64,000 nt of DNA, taken from assembly GCF_022698145.1 (NCBI RefSeq), contig NZ_JALDAX010000026.1:1-64000 (forward strand), written 5' to 3'. Positions 17,388 to 26,562 of this stretch are shown here, one piece after another; position 1 is the first letter of the stretch; every line of letters begins with the position of its first letter. The DNA comes from Streptomyces spinosisporus (GTDB taxonomy: Bacteria; Actinomycetota; Actinomycetes; Streptomycetales; Streptomycetaceae). A model generated the notes under the pieces. That model was not told the DNA's origin. It made no database searches and worked only from the letters and a program-made list of their open reading frames with translations. The position numbers were made by a program, and so were the translations under genes.

Positions 17388-18539
17388 CTACTTCCCCATC
17401 ACCAACCCGTCCTTCGCCGCACCCCGACTCAGCACCACGTTCCGGATCGAGTCACGCACCGCCTGCACCCCCGCACCCTGCTCCAGCGCCTTGTTCAGGT
17501 TCACCACGCGTCCGGCGTCGACGTCGAACAACTGCGGGACGAACTCCGCCTTCGCCACCTCCCAGCGGCCGCCCGGCCGCGCGGGCGGGGTGAAGGTGAA
17601 GCGGGCGAGGGTGGACTCGTTGCCGCGCGGGTCCTGGACGTTCGCGTTGTTGGTCATCTCGCCGGCGATCTGGTCGCCCAGGCCGTAGACGACCCAGGTG
17701 CCGTTGACCTTCTCGTACGCCTGCGGGACATGGGCATGGGTGCCGAGGATCAGGTCGATGTCGGGGCGGCCGCCGGTGCGGGAGGCGGTCAGGTGCCGGG
17801 CCAGGGTGAGCTGCTGCTGGTCCGGTGAGTCCTGCCACTCGGTGCCCCAGTGCACGGACACGACCACCACGTCGGCGCCCGCCTTCCGGGCCGCCCGGGC
17901 GTCGCTGAGGATCGCGTTCTCGTTGAGGAGGTCAACGGCCCAGGGCTGTCCGGCGGGCAGCGGCTTGCCGTTGGTGTCGAAGGTGTAGGCGAGGTGGGCG
18001 ACCTTGGCGGGGCCCGCCCGCAGGACGGTGACGGTGCGCGCCTCGGCCTCGGAGCGCGCCGAGCCGGCGTGCCGTACGCCCGCCCGGTCCAGGGCGTCGA
18101 GGGTGCGGCGGATGCCCTCGGCCCCGTCGTCGAGGCTGTGGTTGGAGGCCGTGGAGCAGCCGTCGTAGCCGGTCGCGGCCAGGGCCTGGGCGATCTCGGG
18201 CGGCGACTTGAAGTCGGGGTAGCCGGTGTAGACGCCGTTCGCCCCGTAGACGGTCTCCATGTGACACAGCGCCAGATCGGCGCGGGAGACGACGGGTTCG
18301 ACGCCGGCGAACATCGGCTTGAAGTCGTAGGCGGTGCCGCCGCCGTCGAACCGTGCGCGTTCGATGACCGGGCTGTGCGGCAGGACGTCGCCGGTGGCGA
18401 CCAGCGTGAATCCGCGGGCCGCGGCCGGAGCCGGCCGCCCGGCTGCGGCGGAGGGATCGTGGCGCTCGGCCTGGCAGGCGGCGCCCGCGGCCAGCAGGGC
18501 CGTCAGCGCCAGGGCAACCTGTCGTCTGCGTGCAATCAT
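17388..18539 (-). CDS. CapA-family metallophosphatase-fold lipoprotein
   Basis: 383 residues. The signal MIARRRQVALALTALLAAGAAC ends in a lipobox-like AAC. The domain starts LVATGDVLPHSPV and continues with DLALCHMETV, ASNHSLDDG, VVVVSVHWGTEW and LILGTHAHVPQAYE, the metal-binding pattern of CapA/PgsA proteins in the calcineurin-like phosphoesterase superfamily. In Bacillus CapA helps polyglutamate synthesis, but in Streptomyces these stand-alone genes have unknown substrates. It is convergent with the broken lipoprotein gene, only 4 nt from its last stop. Confidence 0.85.
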   Translation of the reverse strand: MIARRRQVALALTALLAAGAACQAERHDPSAAAGRPAPAAARGFTLVATGDVLPHSPVIERARFDGGGTAYDFKPMFAGVEPVVSRADLALCHMETVYGANGVYTGYPDFKSPPEIAQALAATGYDGCSTASNHSLDDGAEGIRRTLDALDRAGVRHAGSARSEAEARTVTVLRAGPAKVAHLAYTFDTNGKPLPAGQPWAVDLLNENAILSDARAARKAGADVVVVSVHWGTEWQDSPDQQQLTLARHLTASRTGGRPDIDLILGTHAHVPQAYEKVNGTWVVYGLGDQIAGEMTNNANVQDPRGNESTLARFTFTPPARPGGRWEVAKAEFVPQLFDVDAGRVVNLNKALEQGAGVQAVRDSIRNVVLSRGAAKDGLVMGK

Positions 18540-18773
18540 CAGCTCACCCCACTGTGGTCGTATTTACGCACAAATAGGTACGAAACTGAGAGCGCCCCCA
18601 AACAACCCGGGCCCTTCCATTAGCCCGTCCGGCGCCCGCCGGGTGGCGGCGCGGACCGCTGCGAGCGGTGTCCGGAACCGCTCGTCGAACCGTTCGTCGA
18701 CGCGATCGACCGTCCGCCGCAGATCCCGGTGCGGACCCTGTCCCGGCATGCCGCCCTGCGGTGCCATACGCCC

Positions 18774-19319
18774 ATGACGGCCGGACCCACCCTCACCAAC
18801 GCGACGACCGCCGAGCATGAACTCGCCGCACTGCAGCGGGACCACGGACGACCTCTCTTCGCCCTCCTCCTCCGGCTCTGCGACGGCGACCGCCAACGCG
18901 CTGAGGATCTGGTGCAGGAGACCCTCGTGCGCGCCTGGCAGCATCCCGAGGCGCTGCGCGCCGACGACTTCGACTCCGTACGGCCGTGGCTCATGACGGT
19001 GGGACGGCGGCTCGCCATCGACGCGCGCCGGGCCCGGCAGGCGAGGCCGCCCGAGGTCGGGGACGCGGTCCTGGAGAACGCGCGGGTGATCGGCGACCAC
19101 GCCGAACGGGCCGCCGCCGCCCTGGATGTGCGCGAGGCTGTGAAGACACTCACTCCGGAACACCGTGAAGTCCTGGTGCTCGTGTACTTCCAGGGTGCGA
19201 GTGTTGCGGAAGCCGCCGAAGCCCTCGGGATTCCGCCCGGTACGGTGAAGTCCCGCGCGTACTACGCGTTGCGCGCCCTGCGCCGGGTGCTACCGGGCTA
19301 TGCGGCCGACCTGCGGTGA
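18774..19319 (+). CDS. ECF-family RNA polymerase sigma factor
   Basis: 181 residues from ATG 18774. Region 2 (about 20-90) includes RPLFALLLRLCDGDRQRAED, LVQETLVRAWQHPEAL and RPWLMTVGRRLAIDARRAR. Region 4 (about 120-170) has LTPEHREVLVLVYFQGASVA, EAAEALGIPPGTVKSRAYYA and LRALRRVL. No region 3, so it is group 4. A zinc-type anti-sigma factor is encoded two genes downstream (20154), the expected partner. Its own regulon cannot be read here. The gene is divergent from the CapA gene. Confidence 0.88.
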   Translation: MTAGPTLTNATTAEHELAALQRDHGRPLFALLLRLCDGDRQRAEDLVQETLVRAWQHPEALRADDFDSVRPWLMTVGRRLAIDARRARQARPPEVGDAVLENARVIGDHAERAAAALDVREAVKTLTPEHREVLVLVYFQGASVAEAAEALGIPPGTVKSRAYYALRALRRVLPGYAADLR

Positions 19320-19408
19320 AACGGACTGCTGAGTCAAACCTCGGTAAAGCGCCTTGCTGAAGACATGCGTTGAGCAATCAGCTGTCTTCATCCGTGTTCC
19401 GGACTGGG

Positions 19409-19438
19409 GGCCCTGGATCCCGCACGGGATCGGGGGCC
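19409..19438. terminator. Stem-loop downstream of the sigma factor gene
   Basis: GATCCCG (19416-19422) pairs with CGGGATC (19425-19431) and an outer GGCCC (19409-19413) with GGGCC (19434-19438). A second dyad, TGAAGACA at 19358-19365 with TGTCTTCA at 19383-19390, lies just before. Either could attenuate read-through into the next gene or bind a regulator. Confidence 0.4.
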
Positions 19439-19474
19439 GGGCGACGCGCACGCACCGGAGGAAGGCAGGAAGGG

Positions 19475-19981
19475 ATGCTGCACAGAGGTCACAAGAGCAC
19501 GGACGACGGCGAGCTCATCGTCCCCATGGCGTGGCTGTACGCCGAGTACATCGCCGACGAGCTGCTGAGGACGGGCGACCTGATGCCGCCGACGTCCTTC
19601 GAGTTCCGGGCCGGTCGCGACGCCCTGGCGCTGACCGTCTTCCTGTCGGACACGGACGGCGAACTCCCCGGCATCCGGGTGGTCTCGCAACTGGAGACCT
19701 GGCTGTCGCTGACGGCCTACGACCAGCCGTGGCAGGACTGGGTGCGGGAGCGGATGACGAAGCTCGGTGCCGAGGTCGCGGAGTCGGGCGAGCCCGCTCC
19801 CGACCTGGAACTGGCGCGGGCGGCCTGGCGCTGGCTGGAGGAGACGGAGCTGCTCGCGCCCGATCTGAACGCGGTGCCGGGCGGGGCCGCGGCGGTCGGC
19901 GAGGACGAGGGGCCGAAGGTGTGGACGAAGGCGTGGCAGCTGGGTCTGCCGCTCGGTCATCTCGCCATCCATCTTTTCTAG
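19475..19981 (+). CDS. Hypothetical protein between sigma and anti-sigma genes
   Basis: 168 residues from ATG 19475, with GGAAGG motifs upstream; earlier in-frame codons encode low-complexity sequence and were excluded. It is soluble, with no signal or membrane segment: DDGELIVPMAWLYAEYIADE, PPTSFEFRAGRDALALTVFL, SQLETWLSLTAYDQPWQDWV, then an acidic helical region and a C-terminus LGLPLGHLAIHLF. The family is not recognised. Its place between an ECF sigma gene and its probable anti-sigma gene suggests a role in the same signalling unit. Confidence 0.7.
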   Translation: MLHRGHKSTDDGELIVPMAWLYAEYIADELLRTGDLMPPTSFEFRAGRDALALTVFLSDTDGELPGIRVVSQLETWLSLTAYDQPWQDWVRERMTKLGAEVAESGEPAPDLELARAAWRWLEETELLAPDLNAVPGGAAAVGEDEGPKVWTKAWQLGLPLGHLAIHLF

Positions 19982-20153
19982 GTCGCCGGCCATCTTTTTC
20001 GGACGCGTTCGGCCCGCGACCAATCCGCGGGCCCGGCCGCTCCGAATCCCTGGGTTGCGATTCTGTGTATGCCTTGAGTGATTCGTCTGTCTGGTGCGTA
20101 CCGGTGGGAGCAAGGAGTAACCCCACCCGCACCCAACGGCACGAGGATTCGGC

Positions 20154-20813
20154 ATGTGGTCGTCCCAGGAGAGGCATCGCGACGTCGCCGCGTACGCGCT
20201 CGGCGTGCTGGACGAGGCGGACGCCTTCCGCTTCGAGGACCACCTCATGGAGTGCGCGCGCTGCGCCGCTCACGTGACCGAATTCGGGCCCATCACCCGG
20301 CAGATGATGCTGTACCGCCGGGCGACCCCACGGTTCGTGAGCCCCATGTCCAGGCCCGGTCCGCAACTGCTCGACCGGCTGATGGCCGCGGTGGCGGCCC
20401 GCCACCGGGCCGGCCGCCGGCGGTTCATCTTCGGCCTGGCCGCGTCCGCGGCGATCGCCGTGGCCGGCCCCGGCATCACGATGATGGCGAACGCCGGCGG
20501 CGGTGACACGGTCGACCGGATCACGGCGACCGACGCCAAGTCCGGCGTCTGGGCGCAGGTCACGACCCAGAACGCGGAGAGCGGCAGCCAGGTCCAGCTG
20601 GAGATCAAGGACGGCGCGGGCCCGCGCTCCTGTCGTCTGATCGCCGTGGGACGCGACGGCTCCGAGCAGATCGTGACCAGCTGGACCGTGCCCCGCCACG
20701 ACGCCCACCCCATCACCATGCAGGGCAGCTCGGCCATGCATCCCACCGAGATCGCCCGCTACGACGTGCGCACGATCGACGGCGAACATCTGGTGACGCT
20801 CCGGGCCGACTAG
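20154..20813 (+). CDS. Membrane-anchored zinc-binding anti-sigma factor
   Basis: 219 residues from ATG 20154 (GAGG 8 nt upstream). The N-terminal domain has the zinc anti-sigma signature HxxxCxxC: DHLMECARCAAHV, with His30, Cys34 and Cys37, preceded by AAYALGVLDEADAFRFE. One membrane segment (about 83-106, FIFGLAASAAIAVAG) follows, then an extracytoplasmic domain (TDAKSGVWAQVTTQNAESGS, HPTEIARYDVRTIDGE). The design fits sensing outside the cell with release of the ECF sigma factor encoded at 18774. Motif intact, so zinc binding is expected. Confidence 0.85.
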   Translation: MWSSQERHRDVAAYALGVLDEADAFRFEDHLMECARCAAHVTEFGPITRQMMLYRRATPRFVSPMSRPGPQLLDRLMAAVAARHRAGRRRFIFGLAASAAIAVAGPGITMMANAGGGDTVDRITATDAKSGVWAQVTTQNAESGSQVQLEIKDGAGPRSCRLIAVGRDGSEQIVTSWTVPRHDAHPITMQGSSAMHPTEIARYDVRTIDGEHLVTLRAD

Positions 20814-20859
20814 GGCCGCTGCCCCCACGTCCGGCCCGTGTCCGGCGCACGGCTCGCGG

Positions 20860-21723
20860 CTATTTGAGCAGCCGTGACATCCTGCGGTCCGCCAGTGGTC
20901 TGCCGCCCGTCTGGCAGGTCGGGCAGTACTGGAGCGAGGAGTCGCTGAAGGAGACCTCGCGGACGGTGTCCCCGCACACCGGGCAGGGCTCGCCCGTACG
21001 CCCGTGGACCCGCAGGGCGCTCTTCTTCTCCGCCTTCAGACGGCCCGCCGCCACACCGCGGGAGCGCTCGACGGCCTGGGTGAGGGTGCCGCGCAGGGCC
21101 TCGTACAGGCGGTCGGTCTCCTCGGGGGTGAGGGAGGCGGCCAGCTTGAAGGGGGACATCTTCGCCGCGTGCAGGATCTCGTCGCTGTACGCGTTGCCCA
21201 CCCCGGCGATCAGGCTCTGGTCGCGCAGGGCGCCCTTGATCTGGCGGCGCTCGGACTTCAGCAGCTCGGCGAGGCGCCCGGCGTCGAAGTCGTCCGCGAG
21301 CGGATCGGGGCCGAGGCGGGCCACGCCCGGGATCTCCTGGGGGTCCTCGACGACGTACACCGCGAGGCGCTTCTGGGTGCCCGCCTCCGTCAGGTCGAAG
21401 CCCGACCCCGTCTCCAGGGCCACGCGCAGGGCGAGCGGTCCCTTGCCGGGGCGGGGCGGGCCGTCCGGCAGCCTGTCCTTCCAGTGCAGCCAGCCCGCAC
21501 GGGCCAGGTGGGTGATGAAGTGCGGGCCGCCGTCCGTGACGAGGTCGAGGAACTTGCCGTGCCGGTGCACGGCGGTGACCTCGCGGCCCTCGACGGCCGT
21601 GAGCGGGGGATCGTACGTCTTCAGGACGCTGATCGCGACGGGCAGCACCCGCACGATCTCGTGACCGACCAGGTGCTCGGTGAGGAAGTCCTTGAGCGCT
21701 TCCACCTCGGGGAGTTCCGGCAT
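20860..21723 (-). CDS. Formamidopyrimidine-DNA glycosylase / endonuclease VIII family
   Basis: 287 residues. ATG 21723 was chosen because it yields the obligatory N-terminus M-PELPEVE: after Met removal the Pro is the catalytic amine and Glu the acid. Other family features are the beta-turn Lys in VHRHGKFLDLV, the H2TH region with LIAGVGNAYSDEIL, and a C-terminal zinc finger CPVCG...YCPTCQTGG. The enzyme excises oxidised bases and cleaves the strand at the lesion. Fpg versus Nei specificity is not decided. The gene stands alone, tail to tail with the anti-sigma gene. Confidence 0.9.
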   Translation of the reverse strand: MPELPEVEALKDFLTEHLVGHEIVRVLPVAISVLKTYDPPLTAVEGREVTAVHRHGKFLDLVTDGGPHFITHLARAGWLHWKDRLPDGPPRPGKGPLALRVALETGSGFDLTEAGTQKRLAVYVVEDPQEIPGVARLGPDPLADDFDAGRLAELLKSERRQIKGALRDQSLIAGVGNAYSDEILHAAKMSPFKLAASLTPEETDRLYEALRGTLTQAVERSRGVAAGRLKAEKKSALRVHGRTGEPCPVCGDTVREVSFSDSSLQYCPTCQTGGRPLADRRMSRLLK

Positions 21724-21764
21724 ACGTCCAGAGTGCCACCCGGCACCGACAGTGCCAGGTGGTG

Positions 21765-23840
21765 TCAGTCGTCCTCGGGGACCACGAACTCGCACCACAC
21801 GCACTTGCCGCCGCCCCGCGCCTCCACGCCCCACGCGTCAGAGAGCAGGTCGACCAGGAGCAGACCCCGCCCGGAGACGCCCGACTCCCCCGCCTCGCGG
21901 CGGCGCGGCAGGGCGCTGGAGGAATCCTCGACCTCGACGCGCAGTCTGCGGTCCTTGCCGGTCAGGACCCTGAGGGTGACGACCGCGGACCCTTCGGTGT
22001 GCATCAGCGCGTTGGTGATCACCTCGTCGGCGACCAGCTCGATCTCGTCGGCGCGGTCCCCGGCGCCCCAGGTGCGCACGGCGGCGCGGATCATGTGCCG
22101 GGCCTCGGTGAGGGCCTCCGGGTCACCGGGGGCCACGTGCTGCTGGAGCCGGCCGCCGCACTCGCCGGTCTCCAGGCCGCGGCGGCGCAGCAGGAGCAGG
22201 GCCACGTCGTCCTCGCCGCCGCGTTCCTCGGCCACGTCGATCAGGCAGTCCGCGAGGTCGCGTACGTCGTCCGGTCCGGAGGCGATCAGGGCGGTGAGGG
22301 TGTGCACGCCCTCGTCCAGGTCCGCGCCGGGCTGTTCGACCAGGCCGTCGGTGCACAGCAGCAGGGTGTGGCCGGGGTCGAGCTCCAGGGTGCCGACCGG
22401 GTAGTCGAGCCGGCCGAACTCGGCGGACAGGCCGAGCGGCAGCCCGCCGTCGACGGGCACCCGGCGGCAGCTGCCGTCGGTGTGCCGGATCAGCGGGTCG
22501 ATGTGCCCCGCGCGGACCACCTGGACCACTCCGGTGGACAGGTCGGCCTCCGCGTACAGGCAGGTCGCGAAGCGATCGGTGTCGAGTTCGTGCAGGAAGA
22601 CCGAGGCACGGGCCATGACGGCGGCGGGGGTGTGGCCCTCGGCGGCGTAGGCGCGCAGCACGATACGGAGCTGGCCCATGACGGCCGCCGCGTGCGTGTC
22701 GTGGCCCTGGACGTCCCCGATGACGGCGCCGACCCGCCCGCCGGGCAGCGGGATGAGGTCGTACCAGTCGCCGCCGATGTCCCGGCCCAGCGAGGCCGAG
22801 CGGTAGCGGACGGCGACGTCGGCGCCGCGGACGCTGGGGATGGTGCGCGGCAGCATGGCCTGCTGGAGGCCGGTCGCGAGGTCCTTCTCCTGCTCGAAGA
22901 ACATGGCCCGCTGCAGGCTCTGCGCGATGCTGCTGCCGAGGGCGAGCAGGACGTTGCGCTCCTCGGTGGAGAAGCCGCGCCGGTCGCTGTAGAGCAGGCC
23001 CATGGCGCCGATCGGGCGGGCCTGGACGATCAGGGGCAGATAGGCCGCCGAGGTGATGTTCAGGTCCGTGATGTGCGGCCACAGCACGGGGTAGCCCTCG
23101 GCGAACTCCTCCGGCGACTCGATGAAGCAGGGCGTGAGCGTCCGTACGACGTCGCTCATCGGGTACGGCTCGTCGATGCGGGTGACGAGGGTGCCGGGCA
23201 CGAAGCTGCCCGCCGGGCCCTCCGCGATCAGCCGGATGCGGCCCGCCTCGACCAGGCCCATGACCAGGCTGGTGGCGCCGAGGTGGGTGAGGCCGTGGGT
23301 GTCCTTGACGACGTCGATGACGTCCTGGACGGTGCGGGCGTGGGCGAGGGCGGCCGTGGTCAGCTGGACGACGTTGGTCTGCTCGCGGCGGGCCGCGCTC
23401 CTGAGGTCCTGCTCGCGGCGGGCCTCGCTGTCGCCGAGTTCCTGGGTGGCGTCGCGGACGATGCCGATGATCCGGCGCGGGCGGCCGGTCTCGTCGCGGC
23501 GGATGTAGCCCTGGGTGTGGGTCCAGCGCAGGGTGCCGTCGCGGCGGCGGATGCGGAAGTAGGCGCCGTAGTTCTCGCTGCCGTCCTTCATGGCCCGGGA
23601 GACCGCGCCGTCGAGCCGGTAGGCCTCGGCCGCGGGGACCCGGATCGCGAGGCTCTCGGGGTGGTTGTCGTACTCGTCGGGGCGCAGATCGAAGACCTCG
23701 TGGGCCTGGGCGTCCATGTGGAACAGACCGGTGTCCAGGTCCCAGTCGAAGCTGCCCATGAGGTTGAGCGCGAGGATCGGATCCGGGTGGGCGGGCCAGT
23801 CGTCCGGAAGTGACAGGGCGCTCGCTCCCCGATCAACCAT
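21765..23840 (-). CDS. PAS-GAF-SpoIIE phosphatase-HATPase regulatory protein
   Basis: 691 residues: PAS (about 20-135, LMGSFDWDLDTGLFHMD to DGTLRWTHTQGYIRRD), GAF (about 160-320), PP2C/SpoIIE phosphatase (about 335-555) with GGDWYDL, GDVQGHD, LCTDGLVE and GEDDVALLLL, and a C-terminal HATPase_c domain (about 575-690) with ELVADEVITNALMHT and SGRGLLLVDLLSDAWG. All acidic metal ligands of the phosphatase are present. Proteins like this probably dephosphorylate anti-anti-sigma factors, and the kinase-like domain may phosphorylate them, in response to a PAS/GAF signal. Streptomyces genomes hold dozens, so the partner is unknown. Confidence 0.9.
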   Translation of the reverse strand: MVDRGASALSLPDDWPAHPDPILALNLMGSFDWDLDTGLFHMDAQAHEVFDLRPDEYDNHPESLAIRVPAAEAYRLDGAVSRAMKDGSENYGAYFRIRRRDGTLRWTHTQGYIRRDETGRPRRIIGIVRDATQELGDSEARREQDLRSAARREQTNVVQLTTAALAHARTVQDVIDVVKDTHGLTHLGATSLVMGLVEAGRIRLIAEGPAGSFVPGTLVTRIDEPYPMSDVVRTLTPCFIESPEEFAEGYPVLWPHITDLNITSAAYLPLIVQARPIGAMGLLYSDRRGFSTEERNVLLALGSSIAQSLQRAMFFEQEKDLATGLQQAMLPRTIPSVRGADVAVRYRSASLGRDIGGDWYDLIPLPGGRVGAVIGDVQGHDTHAAAVMGQLRIVLRAYAAEGHTPAAVMARASVFLHELDTDRFATCLYAEADLSTGVVQVVRAGHIDPLIRHTDGSCRRVPVDGGLPLGLSAEFGRLDYPVGTLELDPGHTLLLCTDGLVEQPGADLDEGVHTLTALIASGPDDVRDLADCLIDVAEERGGEDDVALLLLRRRGLETGECGGRLQQHVAPGDPEALTEARHMIRAAVRTWGAGDRADEIELVADEVITNALMHTEGSAVVTLRVLTGKDRRLRVEVEDSSSALPRRREAGESGVSGRGLLLVDLLSDAWGVEARGGGKCVWCEFVVPEDD

Positions 23841-23965
23841 GGGCCCACCTTGCCAGGATTCGCCCGATTCTTCGACCCGGGAGCACAGAGTTGTTTCCCG
23901 GATGACGGATATACGGAGAGTGACATAGGGTTCGGCGCGACAATGTGAGTGAGGGGCGCACTGCC

Positions 23966-25387
23966 GTGGACTGGTTCACCGCATCCGAGTACTGGTGGAG
24001 CCGGCTGGTCTTCCAGCGGGCTCTGGCCGTCCTGTACCTCGTGGCGTTCCTGGCGGCGGCCGTGCAGTTCCGGGCGCTGATCGGTGAGCGGGGGATGCTG
24101 CCGGTCCCGCGCTTCGTCGCACGGCTCCGCTTCCGGCAGGCCCCGAGCCTGTTCCAACTCCACTACTCGGACCGCTTCTTCGCGGCCTGCGCCTGGGCCG
24201 GCTGTGCGGTCTCGGTGGCGCTGATCGCCGGGGCGGACTCCCTGCTGCCCCTGTGGGCGGGCATGGTGCTGTGGTTCGTGCCCTGGGTGCTCTATCTCTC
24301 GATCGTCAACGTCGGCCAGACCTGGTACTCGTTCGGCTGGGAGTCGCTGCTCCTCGAAGTGGGCTTCCTGGCCGTCTTCCTCGGCAACGACGACGTGGCC
24401 CCGCCGGTCGTGGTTGTCTTCCTGCTGCGCTGGATCCTGTTCCGGGTGGAGTTCGGGGCGGGTCTGATCAAGATGCGCGGCGACGCGTGCTGGCGCAAGC
24501 TGACGTGCCTGGACCACCACCACGAGACCCAGCCGATGCCGGGCCCGCTGAGCTGGTTCTTCCACCATCTGCCCCGGCCCCTGCACCGGGTCGAGGTGGC
24601 CGCCAACCATGTCACCCAACTCGCCGTGCCGTTCCTCCTGTTCACCCCTCAGCCGATCGCCACGGCCGCCGCGTCACTGATGATCGTCACCCAGTTGTGG
24701 CTGGTGCTGTCGGGCAACTTCGCCTGGCTGAACTGGATCACCATCGTGCTGGCCGTCTCCGCGCTGCGGCTGCCCGGCGACGCACCGCCGGTGCCCGGTC
24801 CCCCGCTCTGGTACGAGGTCCTGGTCCTCGCGGTCGCCGTGCTGCTCCTCGACCTCAGCCACCGGCCGGTCCGCAACATGCTCTCCCGCCGCCAGGTCAT
24901 GAACCGCTCCTTCGACCCCCTCCATCTGGTCAACACCTACGGCGCGTTCGGCACGGTCAGCAGGCTGCGCCACGAGGTGGTGATCGAGGGCACGCACGAC
25001 GCGGTGCCGCGTGAGGACTCCGAGTGGCGGGAGTACGAGTTCAAGGGCAAGCCGGGCGATCCACGGCGCTGGCCGCGCCAGTTCGCGCCGTACCATCTGC
25101 GTCTGGACTGGCTGATGTGGTTCGCCGCGCTCTCGCCCGCCTACGCGGGCGCCTGGTTCAGCGCACTGGTCGAACGGCTCCTGGAGAACGACCGCGACAC
25201 CCTGCGCCTGCTGCGCCGTTCCCCGTTCCCGCCCGACGCCCCGCCCCGCTACGTCCGCGCACGCCTCTTCCGCTACGAGTACACGAGCTGGCGTGAGCTG
25301 CGGGAGACGGGGGCGTGCTGGCGGCGGACGTATGTGCGGGAGTACCTGCCGCCCACGCGGCTGGCGGGGGTGGCGCAGAGGTCGTAG
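23966..25387 (+). CDS. Lipase maturation factor 1-like membrane protein
   Basis: 473 residues from GTG 23966 (GTGAGGGG 8 nt upstream; GTG 23945 would add seven residues). WFTASEYWWSRLVFQRALAV and ALIGERGMLPVPRF begin the LMF1-type pattern, followed by several membrane segments (about 10-310) with GWESLLLEVGFLAVFLGND, LRWILFRVEFGAGLIKMRGD and CWRKLTCLDHHHETQPMPG. The last part has FEFKGKPGD-like EFKGKPGDPRRWP and YHLRLDWLMWFAAL. Vertebrate LMF1 helps fold lipases in the endoplasmic reticulum; the bacterial role is unknown, probably in the membrane. It diverges from the SpoIIE gene. Confidence 0.8.
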   Translation: MDWFTASEYWWSRLVFQRALAVLYLVAFLAAAVQFRALIGERGMLPVPRFVARLRFRQAPSLFQLHYSDRFFAACAWAGCAVSVALIAGADSLLPLWAGMVLWFVPWVLYLSIVNVGQTWYSFGWESLLLEVGFLAVFLGNDDVAPPVVVVFLLRWILFRVEFGAGLIKMRGDACWRKLTCLDHHHETQPMPGPLSWFFHHLPRPLHRVEVAANHVTQLAVPFLLFTPQPIATAAASLMIVTQLWLVLSGNFAWLNWITIVLAVSALRLPGDAPPVPGPPLWYEVLVLAVAVLLLDLSHRPVRNMLSRRQVMNRSFDPLHLVNTYGAFGTVSRLRHEVVIEGTHDAVPREDSEWREYEFKGKPGDPRRWPRQFAPYHLRLDWLMWFAALSPAYAGAWFSALVERLLENDRDTLRLLRRSPFPPDAPPRYVRARLFRYEYTSWRELRETGACWRRTYVREYLPPTRLAGVAQRS

Positions 25388-25404
25388 GCGCGGGGCGGGG
25401 TGGC

Positions 25405-26238
25405 CTACAGGTCGTAGACGCGGGTGGCCGTGGTCTCGAAGAGCAGGGTGTGTTCCGCCGGGCTGAGACCCGCCGTCAACTCCCGTGCCGCGGAAAGAAC
25501 TTGACCGTAGGTCGCCCGGTCCGTGCACACCGGCCAGTCCGAGCCGAACATCAGCCGGTCCGGGCCGAAGGCCTCCAGGGCCGTTTCGGCGTACGGGCGG
25601 AGGTCGTCGACGCTCCAGGAGGCGGGGTCGGCCTCGGTGACCAGGCCGGACAGCTTGGCGGAGGTGTTGGGCAGGGCGGCGAGGGCACGGAGGTCCGACG
25701 CCCAGGGTTCCCGTGCGCCCGACGCGATCGAGGGCTTGCCCAAGTGGTCCAGGACGAAGGTCAGTTGGGGCAGGGTCGCGGCCGCCTTGGCGCCCGCGGG
25801 GAGCTGGTGCGCGAGGACGATCAGGTCGTAGACCAGGCCTGCCTCGGCGACTGCGGCGAGGCCGCGGAGCACGTCCGGGCGCAGCAGCCACCCGGGGTCG
25901 GGCTCGCCCTGCACCTGGTGGCGGATGCCCTTGAGGTACTGCCCGCCGGGGAGTTCACGCAAGCGGGCGAGTTCGTCGGCGACGTCCGGGCGGGTGAGGT
26001 CGGTCCAGCCGACCACGCCGGCGATCAACTCGTGCGCGGCGGCCAGCTGAAGGAACTCCGGGGTCTCCTCCGCGACCGTGACCGTCTGCACGAGGACGGT
26101 GCGGTCGACGCCCGCCGTCCGTGCCTCGGGGGCGAGGTCGGTGACGGCGAAGTCGCGGCGCAGCGGGCTGACTTCGGGGATCCAGTCCTGGTCGCGGACC
26201 GACAGGTCCCAGACGTGGTGGTGGGCGTCGACCGTCAT
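25405..26238 (-). CDS. Amidohydrolase, probable L-fuconolactonase
   Basis: 277 residues from ATG 26238, which overlaps the mutarotase stop (ATGA, 26235-26238) and gives the metal motif DAHHHVWD right at the N-terminus. Further motifs are QTVTVAEETPEFLQLA, DLTRPDVADEL, LKGIRHQVQGEPDPGWL, FVLDHLGKPSI and MFGSDWPVC, all typical of Amidohydro_2 sugar lactonases. In this operon it would open L-fucono-lactone to L-fuconate after the dehydrogenase step. It is the last gene of the eight-gene transcript starting at 33325. Rhamnonolactone is an alternative substrate. Confidence 0.85.
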   Translation of the reverse strand: MTVDAHHHVWDLSVRDQDWIPEVSPLRRDFAVTDLAPEARTAGVDRTVLVQTVTVAEETPEFLQLAAAHELIAGVVGWTDLTRPDVADELARLRELPGGQYLKGIRHQVQGEPDPGWLLRPDVLRGLAAVAEAGLVYDLIVLAHQLPAGAKAAATLPQLTFVLDHLGKPSIASGAREPWASDLRALAALPNTSAKLSGLVTEADPASWSVDDLRPYAETALEAFGPDRLMFGSDWPVCTDRATYGQVLSAARELTAGLSPAEHTLLFETTATRVYDL

Positions 26239-26549
26239 GGCAGCTCCCAGACCACGGGCAGGCCGGCCGCCGCGCCCTCGTCGGAGTAGTCGTGGACCAC
26301 GTCCAGCAGTTCCGCCATACGGGCCTGCCAGGCGACGTTGACCGGGAGCTGCTCCAGCTCGGCGAGCAGCCGGGCGTAGTCCTCGCACTCCAGGACGTGG
26401 AACAGGTCGGTGCCGCTGCGCCAGATGGTCCAGGAGGTGGCCCCGGAGGCGCGGATGGCCTTGGTGAGTTCCTCGGGGACCTCGCGGTGGGCGGCCTCGT
26501 ACTGCGCGATGCGGTCCGCGCGGACCTTGGTGTGCAGGGCGACTCTCAC
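26235..26549 (-). CDS. L-rhamnose/L-fucose mutarotase (RhaM family)
   Basis: 104 residues, full length for the RhaM/COG3254 family: MRVALHTKVRADRIAQYEAA, a WTIWRSGTDLFHVLECEDY core and PVNVAWQARMAELLD. It interconverts alpha and beta anomers of a 6-deoxy-L-sugar. The GTG start at 26549 follows AGAGGAG by 5 nt; stop and start with the lactonase overlap by ATGA. Fucose is favoured over rhamnose because the operon has an L-fuconate dehydratase. A 17-bp near-perfect duplication spans the end of the reductase gene and this start. Confidence 0.85.
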   Translation of the reverse strand: MRVALHTKVRADRIAQYEAAHREVPEELTKAIRASGATSWTIWRSGTDLFHVLECEDYARLLAELEQLPVNVAWQARMAELLDVVHDYSDEGAAAGLPVVWELP

Positions 26550-26562
26550 GACAGCTCCTCTC

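Noticed and set aside
21759..23813. Long plus-strand open frame opposite the SpoIIE-type gene
   Set aside because: Antisense high-GC artefact with Val/Gly/Asp-rich low-complexity translation and no ribosome site.
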